DNA from: Clostridiales bacterium
GTDB taxonomy: Bacteria > Bacillota > Clostridia > Oscillospirales > Oscillospiraceae
DNA length: 64,000 bases
Direction: 5' to 3'
Assembly (NCBI GenBank): GCA_003150355.1
Contig: QAMJ01000020.1
Location: 173,172 to 237,171, forward strand
Positions 1-7,291 of the stretch are shown here, one piece after another. Within the stretch, counting starts at the first letter, position 1. Every line of letters begins with the position of its first letter. The translations under genes and the position numbers were made by a program. Below the pieces are notes generated by a model. The model ran no database searches, was not told the DNA's origin, and was given only the letters and a program-made list of their open reading frames with translations.

Positions 1-642
1 GATGAAATGGGAAGACTGCAGAAAACCGGCTTTGTCACCGGCAATGACGGCTATGTATACTACTATGACGACTGTGTTATGGCACTCGGCTTTACCAAGA
101 TCGGTGAGGACTACTACTTCTTCAATGCAGGCAGCGGCAAGTTGTACAAGGACACCACTCTGTGGGTCGGAAGCAACAGCTATGGCGTAGAGCCTGGTAT
201 GCACTACTTCCAGCCCGACGGCAAGATGTTTGTTCCTGAGCTGACCGGCGTTAAGAAGATTATCAATGAAAACGGGAAGCTCTACTTTACGATCGACGGC
301 GTCAAGATGACCAACGGACTCAACGAGTTGGACGGCGAGTACTACTACGCACAGACCAACGGTGAACTTATAGTCGGCAAGACTGGCTGGGTCAGCCAGA
401 AAAACGGCCTGATTCCCGACAAGGGCAACTGGTATGCCTTTGATGAAATGGGAAGACTGCAGAAAACCGGCTTTGTCACCGACAATGACGGCTATGTATA
501 CTACTATGACGACTGCGTTATGGCACTTGGCTTTACCAAGGTTGGTGAGAACTACTACTTCTTCAATGCAGGCAGCGGCAAGTTGTACAAGGACACCACT
601 CTGTGGGTCGGAAACAACAGCTACGGCATCACCGGCGGTATG
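1..642 (+). repeat. 441-bp tandem coding repeat (147 residues)
   Basis: Bases 1-201 and 442-642 are nearly identical, differing at scattered, mostly synonymous positions. The period is 441 bases and stays in frame. Such recent internal duplication is typical of wall-binding repeat arrays that vary in copy number. The array probably continues upstream of the window. Confidence 0.85.
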
Positions 643-681
643 TATCGTTTTGGCACAGATGGAAAAATGGTACAGGGGTAA
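1..681 (+). CDS. C-terminal part of a cell-wall-binding repeat surface protein (start outside window)
   Basis: The frame is open from base 1 and ends with TAA at 679-681, leaving 226 residues. The product is rich in Tyr, Gly and Asp, with repeating pieces such as GYVYYYDD, YYFFNAGSGKLY and MYRFGTDGKM. These resemble choline- or glucan-binding-type cell wall repeats that hold secreted proteins to wall polymers. Residues 1-67 recur almost unchanged at 148-214, so the unit is about 147 residues. No catalytic domain lies in this part, so the enzyme or adhesin portion must be upstream. The following genes (glycosyltransferase, flippase) suggest a cell-surface locus. The ligand is unknown. Confidence 0.7.
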   Translation, partial: DEMGRLQKTGFVTGNDGYVYYYDDCVMALGFTKIGEDYYFFNAGSGKLYKDTTLWVGSNSYGVEPGMHYFQPDGKMFVPELTGVKKIINENGKLYFTIDGVKMTNGLNELDGEYYYAQTNGELIVGKTGWVSQKNGLIPDKGNWYAFDEMGRLQKTGFVTDNDGYVYYYDDCVMALGFTKVGENYYFFNAGSGKLYKDTTLWVGNNSYGITGGMYRFGTDGKMVQG

Positions 682-709
682 GAGCATAGCTTTTTAGAAA
701 CAAAACCAT

Positions 710-740
710 ACGGGGCTTCACAGCTATAGTGAAGCCCCGT
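710..740 (+). terminator. 12-bp perfect stem-loop after the repeat protein
   Basis: Arms 710-721 and 729-740 pair perfectly around a 7-base loop. No T-run follows, so it may be a weak terminator or a processing or stability element rather than a classic intrinsic terminator. Confidence 0.5.
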
Positions 741-781
741 GTCGTATGACAGTTCGCGGTATCAACGTATGAGGTATGTAT

Positions 782-1744
782 ATGAAATTCAGCATTGTCG
801 TCCCGGTTTATAATGCAGAACCCTTTCTGGACTCTTGCATTCAATCAGTTGAATCACAGCTCTCTTCAGATTGGGAGCTGATCCTGATCGACGACGGTTC
901 ATCGGATAAGAGCGGTAAAATGCTGGATGACTATGCAATGAAGGATTCCAGAATTCATGTGATCCATCAGGAAAACTGCGGTCAGTTTTATGCACGTCAG
1001 AAGGGTGTCAGCTTGTCGACCGGTGATTATATTGTGTTTCTGGACAGCGATGACGCGTTGGAACCTGAATGCCTAAAAGTGATACAGCGTGCAGTTTGTG
1101 ATCACGATCCGGACATCGTCTTATATACAGGACGTATTTTCAAGGACGGCGCAGATGCGGGACGAAGTGTTGGAGATATAGCATCTGCTGAGCTGGAACT
1201 TTCGGCGCACTGGCTGAAAAAACAGCTGATCTCCTCGCATCGCTTCAATTCCCTTTGGCTGAAAGCATTTCGCAGAGAAGTCTTTAACGGAGATACTACC
1301 GATTACTCATGCTTTTATGGAACGCACTGCGGCGAAGACAAGGCGCAGCTGCTGTACCCTGTGACGAACGCAAAAAAGATCTGGTACCTTCCGGATCGAC
1401 TGTACCAGTATCATCAGCGCACTGACAGTACGATGCATCAATGCCGACCGGATACGATTTCTCGAATGATGGCAAGGGAAATGTTTACGCTCCTTTACCA
1501 ATTTATGCAAACATGGGGGATGACGGAGCCTGCAGATCTGGAAGAGGTTGCTGTTTATTACCTGAAAAATTACTTGTCGGTCTATTATAACTGCCGAAAA
1601 TGCTGCACAGCAAAGGAACGTCAGATCCTGAGACAGTATCCGTGGAATAAAGAGATCGATAAAACGGCAATGCGGTATTTCTTCAGTTCCAGATTAACTG
1701 TGAAAGAAAGAGCAAAACTGCTGGCAGCGCTGGCAAGGGCGTGA
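782..1744 (+). CDS. Family 2 glycosyltransferase
   Basis: A 320-residue GT-A fold glycosyltransferase that would transfer a nucleotide-activated sugar to a growing surface glycan at the inner face of the membrane. The N-terminus shows the family 2 pattern: FSIVVPVYNAEPFL, then LIDDGSSDKSG, then VFLDSDDALEP, which holds the DxD-like metal/nucleotide site. An ATG at 776 has GAGG (771-774) only one base away. The ATG at 782 has it at seven bases, so 782 is preferred. The stop overlaps the start of the next gene (GTGA at 1741-1744), so the two are translationally coupled. The sugar and acceptor cannot be read from sequence. Confidence 0.85.
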   Translation: MKFSIVVPVYNAEPFLDSCIQSVESQLSSDWELILIDDGSSDKSGKMLDDYAMKDSRIHVIHQENCGQFYARQKGVSLSTGDYIVFLDSDDALEPECLKVIQRAVCDHDPDIVLYTGRIFKDGADAGRSVGDIASAELELSAHWLKKQLISSHRFNSLWLKAFRREVFNGDTTDYSCFYGTHCGEDKAQLLYPVTNAKKIWYLPDRLYQYHQRTDSTMHQCRPDTISRMMAREMFTLLYQFMQTWGMTEPADLEEVAVYYLKNYLSVYYNCRKCCTAKERQILRQYPWNKEIDKTAMRYFFSSRLTVKERAKLLAALARA

Positions 1745-3231
1745 CAGAAGCGATGGAGCAGATAACGAAACCAAGGAAAACAGACGAATCAAAACTGAAT
1801 ATCCTGACGCAGCTTCTCAATCAGCTTGTTACAACGGCCTGCGGAATTTTGATCCCGCGGATCCTGATTGCAGCCTATGGCTCTGAGGCTTACGGTATCT
1901 CAGCCTCAATCGCCCAGTTCCTGTCCTACATTACCTTGTTTGAGGGTGGGATAGGCGGCGTTGCCCGTGCAAAGCTTTATGGGCCGCTTGCAAAAAATGA
2001 CACTTCAGAAACAAGCTCGGTATATTATGCGGTAAGAGAATTCTTCAATCATGTCGCGGCCGTATTTGTTGTCTACAGTGTCATTCTGGGACTTTGTTAT
2101 CACGATTTGGCCCACGTGACAATTTTCTCAAAGACGTATATTTTCCTGCTTGTATTATCTATCGGTCTGGCTACATTAGCAAAGTACGTAGGAGGTCTGG
2201 CAAACCTTACCCTGATCGTTGCGGACAAAAAAGCGTATGTCAACAATCTGATCATGGTTGGCACCACGATGATCAATACAGCCGCAGTTGCTATTCTGGT
2301 CAGAATGGGTGCCGGGCTGGTGTTTGTAAAACTTGGTAGCAGTCTCATTTTTGTTGTGCGGCCAGTTCTCTATGCGGTTTATGTCAAGAAGCATTATATT
2401 CTTACCCGGAGCAGCAAAAAAACTGCCTTGGATCAAAAATGGACAGGGATCGGTCAGCATATCGCATATTTCCTTCATAAGAACACGGATATAGTGCTTC
2501 TTACTCTGCTGGCGGATTTGCGTTTAGTTGCGGTCTACTCCGTACATAACATGGTGATCAACAGCATTCGCTCCATTACAGAAGCTCTTTCAGGCGGCAT
2601 GGAGGCGGTATTTGGTGAGTGTATAGCCAAAGACGACAAATCAGCTCTCCAGAAAACTTACCGGAAATATAAAACACTACTATCGGCAGGCACACTGGTT
2701 CTGTTTTCCTGCGCAGGGATATTGATCGTCCCGTTCATCAGGCTCTACACAAAGGGAATAACCGATGTGAATTATATTCAGCCTGCATTTGCCTGGGTTT
2801 TCCTCCTCGCGGAGGCAGTGAACTGTCTGGTGCTGCCTTGCTCAAGCCTGCCGGTGGCAGCTGATCATTTGAAGCAAACACGCTGGGGAGCCTATAGCGA
2901 AGCTTTGATCAACATCATTCTTTCCTGCATCCTGATCAAGTGGGAGCCGCTGCTTGGCGTTGCAATCGGAACTCTGGTCGCAACGGTGTTCAGAGCGATC
3001 TACTACATGGCCTACTCCGCAAAGAATATATTGCGTCTGCCGATTCATAGGATCCTGCTTACGTTCTTCGTGACGATCCTCCTTTTATTTGCAGTCACAT
3101 TATGCGGCGTTTTAATGATCCGGACAGTGGTGATAAAAAACTTCATCTCCTGGACGCTATGTGGTGGGCTGTGCTTCCTGATCATAGCACTTCCTGCAGC
3201 CTTTGCAGCACGAAAAATATGCAGCAAATAG
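1741..3231 (+). CDS. Polysaccharide flippase (Wzx/MATE-like, 496 aa)
   Basis: A hydrophobic protein with about 12-14 predicted membrane segments. The beginning, NILTQLLNQLVTTACGILIPRILI, is typical of oligosaccharide flippases of the MOP superfamily. These move lipid-linked glycan units across the membrane for surface polysaccharide assembly. The start is a GTG overlapping the stop of the glycosyltransferase by four bases; an in-frame ATG at 1753 is an alternative. The two genes probably make and export the same glycan. GC content is visibly lower than in genes after 3.3 kb, which fits a transferred polysaccharide cluster. Confidence 0.82.
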   Translation: MTEAMEQITKPRKTDESKLNILTQLLNQLVTTACGILIPRILIAAYGSEAYGISASIAQFLSYITLFEGGIGGVARAKLYGPLAKNDTSETSSVYYAVREFFNHVAAVFVVYSVILGLCYHDLAHVTIFSKTYIFLLVLSIGLATLAKYVGGLANLTLIVADKKAYVNNLIMVGTTMINTAAVAILVRMGAGLVFVKLGSSLIFVVRPVLYAVYVKKHYILTRSSKKTALDQKWTGIGQHIAYFLHKNTDIVLLTLLADLRLVAVYSVHNMVINSIRSITEALSGGMEAVFGECIAKDDKSALQKTYRKYKTLLSAGTLVLFSCAGILIVPFIRLYTKGITDVNYIQPAFAWVFLLAEAVNCLVLPCSSLPVAADHLKQTRWGAYSEALINIILSCILIKWEPLLGVAIGTLVATVFRAIYYMAYSAKNILRLPIHRILLTFFVTILLLFAVTLCGVLMIRTVVIKNFISWTLCGGLCFLIIALPAAFAARKICSK

Positions 3232-3254
3232 CCTGCTCACGCTATTGCAGGTTC

Positions 3255-3304
3255 CAAAAAAAGTTAGGGGTATCCGGTTTTTCCGGATACCCCAAGCTTT
3301 TTCA
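3255..3304. terminator. Bidirectional terminator between flippase and phosphodiesterase
   Basis: Arms 3267-3277 and 3283-3293 (GGGGTATCCGG and its complement) surround a TTTTT loop. The stem is flanked by an A-run before and a T-run after, so it works on both strands for the two converging genes. A closely related hairpin lies at 37331-37394. Confidence 0.85.
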
Positions 3305-3311
3305 GCTCGCT

Positions 3312-3782
3312 TTACAGCTTGCGTATCTCGCAGGCGAAAGCACCGTTATCGAATATCTCGACCAGTGCCCAGGTCAGTTCCCTGCCGCGCCCTGCGGTGC
3401 CGGGGTTCAGGACCTGCACCCCGCCTATCTGCTCATAGTAGGCCTGATGCGTGTGGCCGAACATGGCAAGCTGTGCGCCCGCCTCCTGCGCGGCATAGAC
3501 GAGCGAATCCACGCGCCCGTAGTTGACATTGTACAGGTGCCCGTGCGTGATGAACGCCTTGACCGGTCCGAGCTGAACGACGTCCTTTTCCGGAGCGAGC
3601 GGCATCAGGTCGCAGTTGCCGCAGACGCTGTAGACCGGCAGCCCCGGGAACTCGTGCCGCAGCTCGACCGCGTCCCGGTCATGGTCGCCGAGGTGTATCG
3701 CGGCGTCGGGGCGGCAGCGGCGGACGGCTTCGAGCATAAGCTCGTTGTTTGAATGGGTATCGGAAAAAACGGCGACTTTCAT
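3312..3782 (-). CDS. YfcE/MJ0936-type metallophosphodiesterase
   Basis: A 156-residue calcineurin-like phosphoesterase of the small YfcE/MJ0936 family, which binds two metal ions and hydrolyses phosphodiesters; the natural substrate is often unknown. The metal-ligand motifs are in order: FSDTHSN, HLGDHD, CGNCD, ITHGH and FGHTH. The open frame extends upstream, but the ATG at 3780-3782 gives the family's usual start (MKVAVFSDTH) and has AAAGGATC upstream. The gene stands alone, divergent from the small-protein cluster at 3854. Confidence 0.85.
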   Translation of the reverse strand: MKVAVFSDTHSNNELMLEAVRRCRPDAAIHLGDHDRDAVELRHEFPGLPVYSVCGNCDLMPLAPEKDVVQLGPVKAFITHGHLYNVNYGRVDSLVYAAQEAGAQLAMFGHTHQAYYEQIGGVQVLNPGTAGRGRELTWALVEIFDNGAFACEIRKL

Positions 3783-3801
3783 ATATTTGATCCTTTCGCA
3801 A

Positions 3802-3830
3802 TTATCATGGGCGCTTACTGTGAATATAAT
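3802..3830 (+). promoter_or_regulatory. Vegetative promoter of the small-protein cluster
   Basis: TTATCA (3802-3807), a 17-base spacer and a perfect TATAAT (3825-3830). The first gene starts 23 bases further on, with AGGGGTGAG as its ribosome binding site. Confidence 0.65.
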
Positions 3831-3853
3831 AAAACGAACAGGGGTGAGATGCA

Positions 3854-4093
3854 ATGCAAAATTTTGAACAGCTTGGCCGGGAGCTTGAGCGCCGCGGCAA
3901 GACCGAGCAGATAAAGCAGCTTGCGGAGTCCGAGGACGGGGCGAAGCTTGCAAAGCTCATCGACGCGAACGCCGTCGAGCAGGCCGCGAAAAGCGGCGAC
4001 GGCGAAGCGCTGCGCAGTCTGCTCAGCTCCATGCTGAGCACTCAGGAGGGAAAGCGTCTTGCGGAAAGTGTGCGCCGGATGATGGAAAATTAG
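3854..4093 (+). CDS. Small charged helical protein, function unknown
   Basis: A 79-residue protein starting MQNFEQLGRELERRGK. It is almost all Glu, Lys, Ala, Leu and Gln, and is predicted helical with no membrane segment or known motif. An AGGGGTGAG site lies five bases before the ATG, and a good promoter lies upstream, so it is very likely a real gene. It is the first of three closely packed genes (3854, 4128, 4513). I do not recognise the family. Confidence 0.65.
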   Translation: MQNFEQLGRELERRGKTEQIKQLAESEDGAKLAKLIDANAVEQAAKSGDGEALRSLLSSMLSTQEGKRLAESVRRMMEN

Positions 4094-4127
4094 GCGCACA
4101 GCGCAGTAAACGGGAGGTGAAGCGGCC

Positions 4128-4520
4128 GTGAGCGAGCTTGAGGACAAAATAAACGGCATACTCGGCGACCCAGCGCAGATGGAAAAGATCGCGGGGCTGG
4201 CAAAGTCGCTCATGGGCGGCGGTGACAGCGGGGATGCACCGGCGGAGAAAACGAAGAGCGCAGGCGGCGGGCTGGACTCGCTCATGCAGAGTCTGAGCGG
4301 CAGCGACGGTGCCATCGACCCGGCGATGCTCGCGCGGCTAAGCCGCGCGCTTTCATCGGGCGCAGGAGAAAAGAAGCAGGAGCGCGCGCTGCTTGAGGCG
4401 ATGAAGCCATACCTGTCCGAAAAGCGCAGGAGCAAGATGGATAAAGCCATCAAGCTTGCCCGGCTTGCGTCGATAGCGCGCATAGCCATGGGCGAGATGG
4501 GAGGAGACAGCAGTGATTAA
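4128..4520 (+). CDS. Hypothetical 130-residue protein
   Basis: Starts at GTG 4128 behind a GGGAGGTGA site. An N-terminal helical segment resembling the preceding protein (MSELEDKINGILGDPAQMEKI) is followed by a Gly/Ser-rich linker at about 35-65. A second helical part (residues 70-125) ends LARLASIARIAMGEMGGD. The pattern 'helix, flexible linker, basic helix' suggests a protein-protein adaptor, but no family is recognised. The stop lies inside the next gene (8-base overlap), so the two are coupled. Confidence 0.6.
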   Translation: MSELEDKINGILGDPAQMEKIAGLAKSLMGGGDSGDAPAEKTKSAGGGLDSLMQSLSGSDGAIDPAMLARLSRALSSGAGEKKQERALLEAMKPYLSEKRRSKMDKAIKLARLASIARIAMGEMGGDSSD

Positions 4521-4821
4521 CCGCTATCAGGGAAACAGCGGGCGCGTTGAGCGCTTCCCAGAGAGCGGGGAGGAGCGGCGCGCGCCGCCGAGGGAGCAGA
4601 TACCGCGGCGGCAGCCTCCGCCGCCGGTGCGGCCGAAGCCGCCGGAGCCCGCTCCCGGCGGGCTGCTCAACGGGCTTGGAGATATAGGGCGGCTGCTGCC
4701 GGATAAGATAGGCGAGCTGGAAACGGATGACATTATCCTCCTGCTCATTCTCTATCTCATGTACCGCGAGAGCGGCGACAGTGAGCTGCTGATAATAATG
4801 GGCGCTATGTTTCTGCTGTAG
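4513..4821 (+). CDS. Small Pro-rich protein with hydrophobic C-terminus
   Basis: A 102-residue protein from GTG 4513, overlapping the previous gene by eight bases. Residues 20-52 are rich in Pro, Arg and Glu. The last 30 residues alternate hydrophobic blocks with acidic residues (DDIILLLILYLMYRESGD, ELLIIMGAMFLL). The tail could be a membrane-associated hairpin. Small proteins with this kind of tail are common in sporulating Clostridia, but I cannot name the family. It ends the three-gene set. Confidence 0.6.
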   Translation: MINRYQGNSGRVERFPESGEERRAPPREQIPRRQPPPPVRPKPPEPAPGGLLNGLGDIGRLLPDKIGELETDDIILLLILYLMYRESGDSELLIIMGAMFLL

Positions 4822-4925
4822 TCAACAAATCTGCACGTTCGTAGAGAGATGAATATACAGAGCCGCCTATCATTCCGCAGGCATACTTTTTAATTTCTGT
4901 TTTAATTTGCTTTCAAGGCAATTTA

Positions 4926-4979
4926 AGAGCGCCTTATGCCATAACAACAGCTATGGTATAAGGCACTCTTATTTTTTAC
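4926..4979 (+). terminator. Terminator or attenuator just upstream of the PAP2 gene
   Basis: Arms 4931-4943 and 4952-4964 (GCCTTATGCCATA, one G-T pair) are followed by a T-rich run. The T-run runs straight into the AGAGG ribosome binding site of the next gene. It may end transcription from the small-protein cluster, or attenuate expression of the PAP2 gene. Nothing else is seen in 4822-4925. Confidence 0.65.
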
Positions 4980-4996
4980 AGAAAGAGGATATGAAC

Positions 4997-5548
4997 ATGA
5001 ATTTGGATTGGACTATCCTGCACTGGATACAGGATACGCTGGTCTGCCCGGCGCTGGATTTCCTGATGCCGAAGATCACGCTGCTCGGAAACGGCGATGC
5101 GGTCTGGCTCCTTGCGGCAGCAGCCCTGCTTATCACGAAGAAATACCGCAGGTATGGCGTGCTTCTTCTGGTCGCGCTGGCGCTTGGGGTGCTGACCGGA
5201 AACCTGACCCTGAAGCTGCTGATCGCAAGGCCGCGCCCGTGCTGGGTGGATGAAAGCGTAAGGCTGCTGATCCCAAACCCCACCGACTATTCTTTCCCGT
5301 CCGGGCATACGCTCTCGTCCGTTATCGGCGCAACGGTGCTGACCAAGGCGAACGCTAAGTTTGGCCTCGCCGCCATACCGCTTGCTGCCCTCATCGCATT
5401 TTCAAGGCTTTATCTCTATGTCCATTATCCGACGGATATCCTTGGAGCGGCGGTGCTCGGCGTCGCGATTGGGCTTTTGGTCTGCGCTGCCGGAGGCTGG
5501 GTCATAACGGCACTTACCGAAAAAGGCAGCATTTCGGACGGACGTTGA
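4997..5548 (+). CDS. PAP2-family membrane phosphatase
   Basis: A 183-residue membrane protein of the type 2 phosphatidic acid phosphatase family, which dephosphorylates lipid pyrophosphates or phosphates such as undecaprenyl pyrophosphate. All three active-site motifs are present: KLLIARPRP, FPSGH and SRLYLYVHYPTD, the last containing the catalytic His. About five membrane segments are predicted. Of two close ATGs, 4997 has AGAGG eight bases upstream whereas 4991 has only two bases, so 4997 is preferred. Recycling of the cell-wall lipid carrier is the likely role but is not proven by sequence. Confidence 0.85.
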   Translation: MNLDWTILHWIQDTLVCPALDFLMPKITLLGNGDAVWLLAAAALLITKKYRRYGVLLLVALALGVLTGNLTLKLLIARPRPCWVDESVRLLIPNPTDYSFPSGHTLSSVIGATVLTKANAKFGLAAIPLAALIAFSRLYLYVHYPTDILGAAVLGVAIGLLVCAAGGWVITALTEKGSISDGR

Positions 5549-5587
5549 GGAGGTCATTATGCTGGAACAGTTGATTTCCGCGACGGC

Positions 5588-5899
5588 ATGGCCGATGACG
5601 CCGGCAACGGCCCGAAATCGCTCCGGGACTTTGGGCGCGCGACAGTACTGTTCCTGCTTCTGTGCGGCGTTGCGTTCTGCATCAATCTCGCGTTCTTCAA
5701 CGCTTCAAACGGAAAGATCAACATGTTCTTTGCAGGCCCGGCCAATAACACGATAATTGCCTTTAAGGGCATCGCCTCCCGCTTCGGCTGGTACGCTGCA
5801 ACGGCGCCGTATATCCTCTGCGTGTGCTTCGGCACATGGCTGGTGTTCACCGCGGTGCGGCTGCTGACGCGCCGAAGCCGCGAAGTACTCAGAGCATAG
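5588..5899 (+). CDS. Small two-helix membrane protein; start unclear, possible frameshift
   Basis: The convincing reading frame is 103 residues from ATG 5588. It has two membrane segments (about residues 19-35 and 72-90) and a basic tail. The only strong ribosome binding site (GAGGAGG, about 5549-5554) serves an ATG at 5559 in a different frame, which encodes a non-protein-like 65-residue peptide. The 5588 frame stays open back to the stop of the PAP2 gene and reads sensibly (GTVDFRDGMADDAGN). One missing base just after the ATG at 5559 would join the two. So either it starts at 5588 with a poor site, or there is a frameshift or sequencing error. No family recognised. Confidence 0.5.
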   Translation: MADDAGNGPKSLRDFGRATVLFLLLCGVAFCINLAFFNASNGKINMFFAGPANNTIIAFKGIASRFGWYAATAPYILCVCFGTWLVFTAVRLLTRRSREVLRA

Positions 5900-5949
5900 A
5901 AACAACACCGTTTTTCCTCCGCGTGATACAAAATTTTATTCTTTGTATA

Positions 5950-5978
5950 TTGCCCAGAATAATTCTGTGTTATATAAT
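5950..5978 (+). promoter_or_regulatory. Promoter of the EFR1 ferredoxin gene
   Basis: TTGCCC (5950-5955), a 17-base spacer and a perfect TATAAT (5973-5978), placed 43 bases before the ATG. Confidence 0.7.
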
Positions 5979-6020
5979 AGCAGCAGTGGATAGGCAATAT
6001 TTTCACAAGGAGGAGTACAA

Positions 6021-6803
6021 ATGAGCAAAAACGTTATATTCTGTTATTCCGGCAGCGGCAACTGTCTCGACATCGCAAAAAACATCGCAAAGCGCCTTGG
6101 AGACACGGACATTGTTATGATGCGCGCAGAGCCTGAGGTGAAAGACGTGCGCGGCGCAAAGCGTGTCGGCTTCGTGTTCCCGTGCTACGCAGGCGGCCTG
6201 CCCGGCGATGTGGAGAAGTTTGTCTCCGAGCTGCGCGTCGACCCCGAGAGCTACACTTTCGGCGTCGTGTGCTATGCCGGTTACCCCGGCGTGGGCATGG
6301 CGAAGATCCATGACATCGTGCCGCTGGATTACTGGGCGGGCATAACCCACCAGTGCTCCTGCATATGGCTCATGCCGCACAATCTGATGCTGCCCCCGCT
6401 CGATGCGGAGAAGGCACAGGCGCGCTCCGAGAAGCTGGCGGCGAAGATCGCGGACGACATTCTCTATGTCAAGCACCTCAGCGGACGCCCGCTGTCGAAC
6501 CCCGTGAACGCCCTCGAAGCAAAGGCATGGCCGATGCTCTCGGGCAAGAAAGCCGCAAAGATGACCGTGACAGACAGCTGCGTCGGCTGCGGCCAGTGCG
6601 CAAGGCTCTGCCCGCGCGGGAATATCAGCATAGTCAATGGCAGGGCAAGCATCGGCACGAACTGTATCGGCTGCCTGAGCTGCCTGCAGTACTGCCCGAA
6701 GCAGGCGATAAACATGGGCGGCGCGACCGTCAAGCGCGAGCGCTACCATAACCCCAATGTTTCCGCCGCCGATCTTTGCCAGAAAGTCATTCACATCGAC
6801 TGA
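6021..6803 (+). CDS. EFR1-type ferredoxin: flavodoxin-like domain plus two 4Fe-4S clusters
   Basis: A 260-residue electron-transfer protein. Residues 1 to about 160 form a flavodoxin-like domain; the phosphate loop is YSGSGNC near residue 10. Residues about 185-240 carry two 4Fe-4S motifs, CVGCGQCARLCP and CIGCLSCLQYCP. This matches the EFR1 family found in strict anaerobes; partners are usually unknown. The start has an AAGGAGG site six to eight bases before the ATG. It is a single-gene transcription unit with its own promoter and terminator. Confidence 0.85.
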   Translation: MSKNVIFCYSGSGNCLDIAKNIAKRLGDTDIVMMRAEPEVKDVRGAKRVGFVFPCYAGGLPGDVEKFVSELRVDPESYTFGVVCYAGYPGVGMAKIHDIVPLDYWAGITHQCSCIWLMPHNLMLPPLDAEKAQARSEKLAAKIADDILYVKHLSGRPLSNPVNALEAKAWPMLSGKKAAKMTVTDSCVGCGQCARLCPRGNISIVNGRASIGTNCIGCLSCLQYCPKQAINMGGATVKRERYHNPNVSAADLCQKVIHID

Positions 6804-6829
6804 CGAAATATACGCTTAAACCAAAAACA

Positions 6830-6855
6830 CCCCCGCTGTCATGTGACGGCGGGGG
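6830..6855 (+). terminator. GC-rich stem-loop after the EFR1 gene
   Basis: CCCCCGCTGTC / GACGGCGGGGG around an ATGT loop, one G-T pair, preceded by an A-run. The stem is almost the same as the terminator at 10785-10827. No T-run follows on the plus strand. Confidence 0.6.
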
Positions 6856-6861
6856 CGGTTC

Positions 6862-7098
6862 AGCTTGTCAAAGAAGCTCTTAAAGCTTCTTTGACAAGCT
6901 CAGACTGTCAAAAAATTTCGCTTTGAAGCCAGAGAACTGAGCAGCGGGGGAGCTTGAGGGGGCAAGGCCCGCCTCAAATCGGATAAACCGCCGTCGAAAG
7001 CCTTGATATATCAAGGCTTTCGGTAACAGCATTTTGAATGCTTTCAAAATGCTCGGCGGAAAGCGCGGTCAAAAAAGTCCTGTAAGGACTTTTTTGAC
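6862..7098. repeat. Cluster of four perfect inverted repeats (non-coding)
   Basis: The 488-base gap 6804-7291 contains no gene. It holds four consecutive perfect inverted repeats: 17-bp arms 6862-6878/6884-6900 (5-base loop); a 28-base uninterrupted palindrome 6995-7022; 10-bp arms 7028-7037/7044-7053; and 14-bp arms 7068-7081/7085-7098 (3-base loop). The first and last both end with TTGACAAGCT followed by an AG-containing stretch. This could be a mobile intergenic repeat, a set of terminators or a structured RNA. Confidence 0.75.
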
Positions 7099-7228
7099 AA
7101 GCTGAGCTCTCACGGAGGGAGAGCCAAGGTCGGGTGCCACGCTGCATAGCATTTTAATGATAAACCATATACACTGCCGTGGTATGCGCACCATATTGTA
7201 ACTAATTGTTTCCTGATCTTCCTTGTAT

Positions 7229-7256
7229 TTGAGACTGTTACCAGATATACTATATA
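7229..7256 (+). promoter_or_regulatory. Possible promoter of the DUF11 surface protein
   Basis: TTGAGA (7229-7234), 16 bases, TATATA (7251-7256), in an AT-rich stretch 36 bases before the ATG. Reasonable but not strong. Confidence 0.45.
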
Positions 7257-7291
7257 AGTAAAATAGTCTCTTTTGAAAGGAGCCGGACGAT

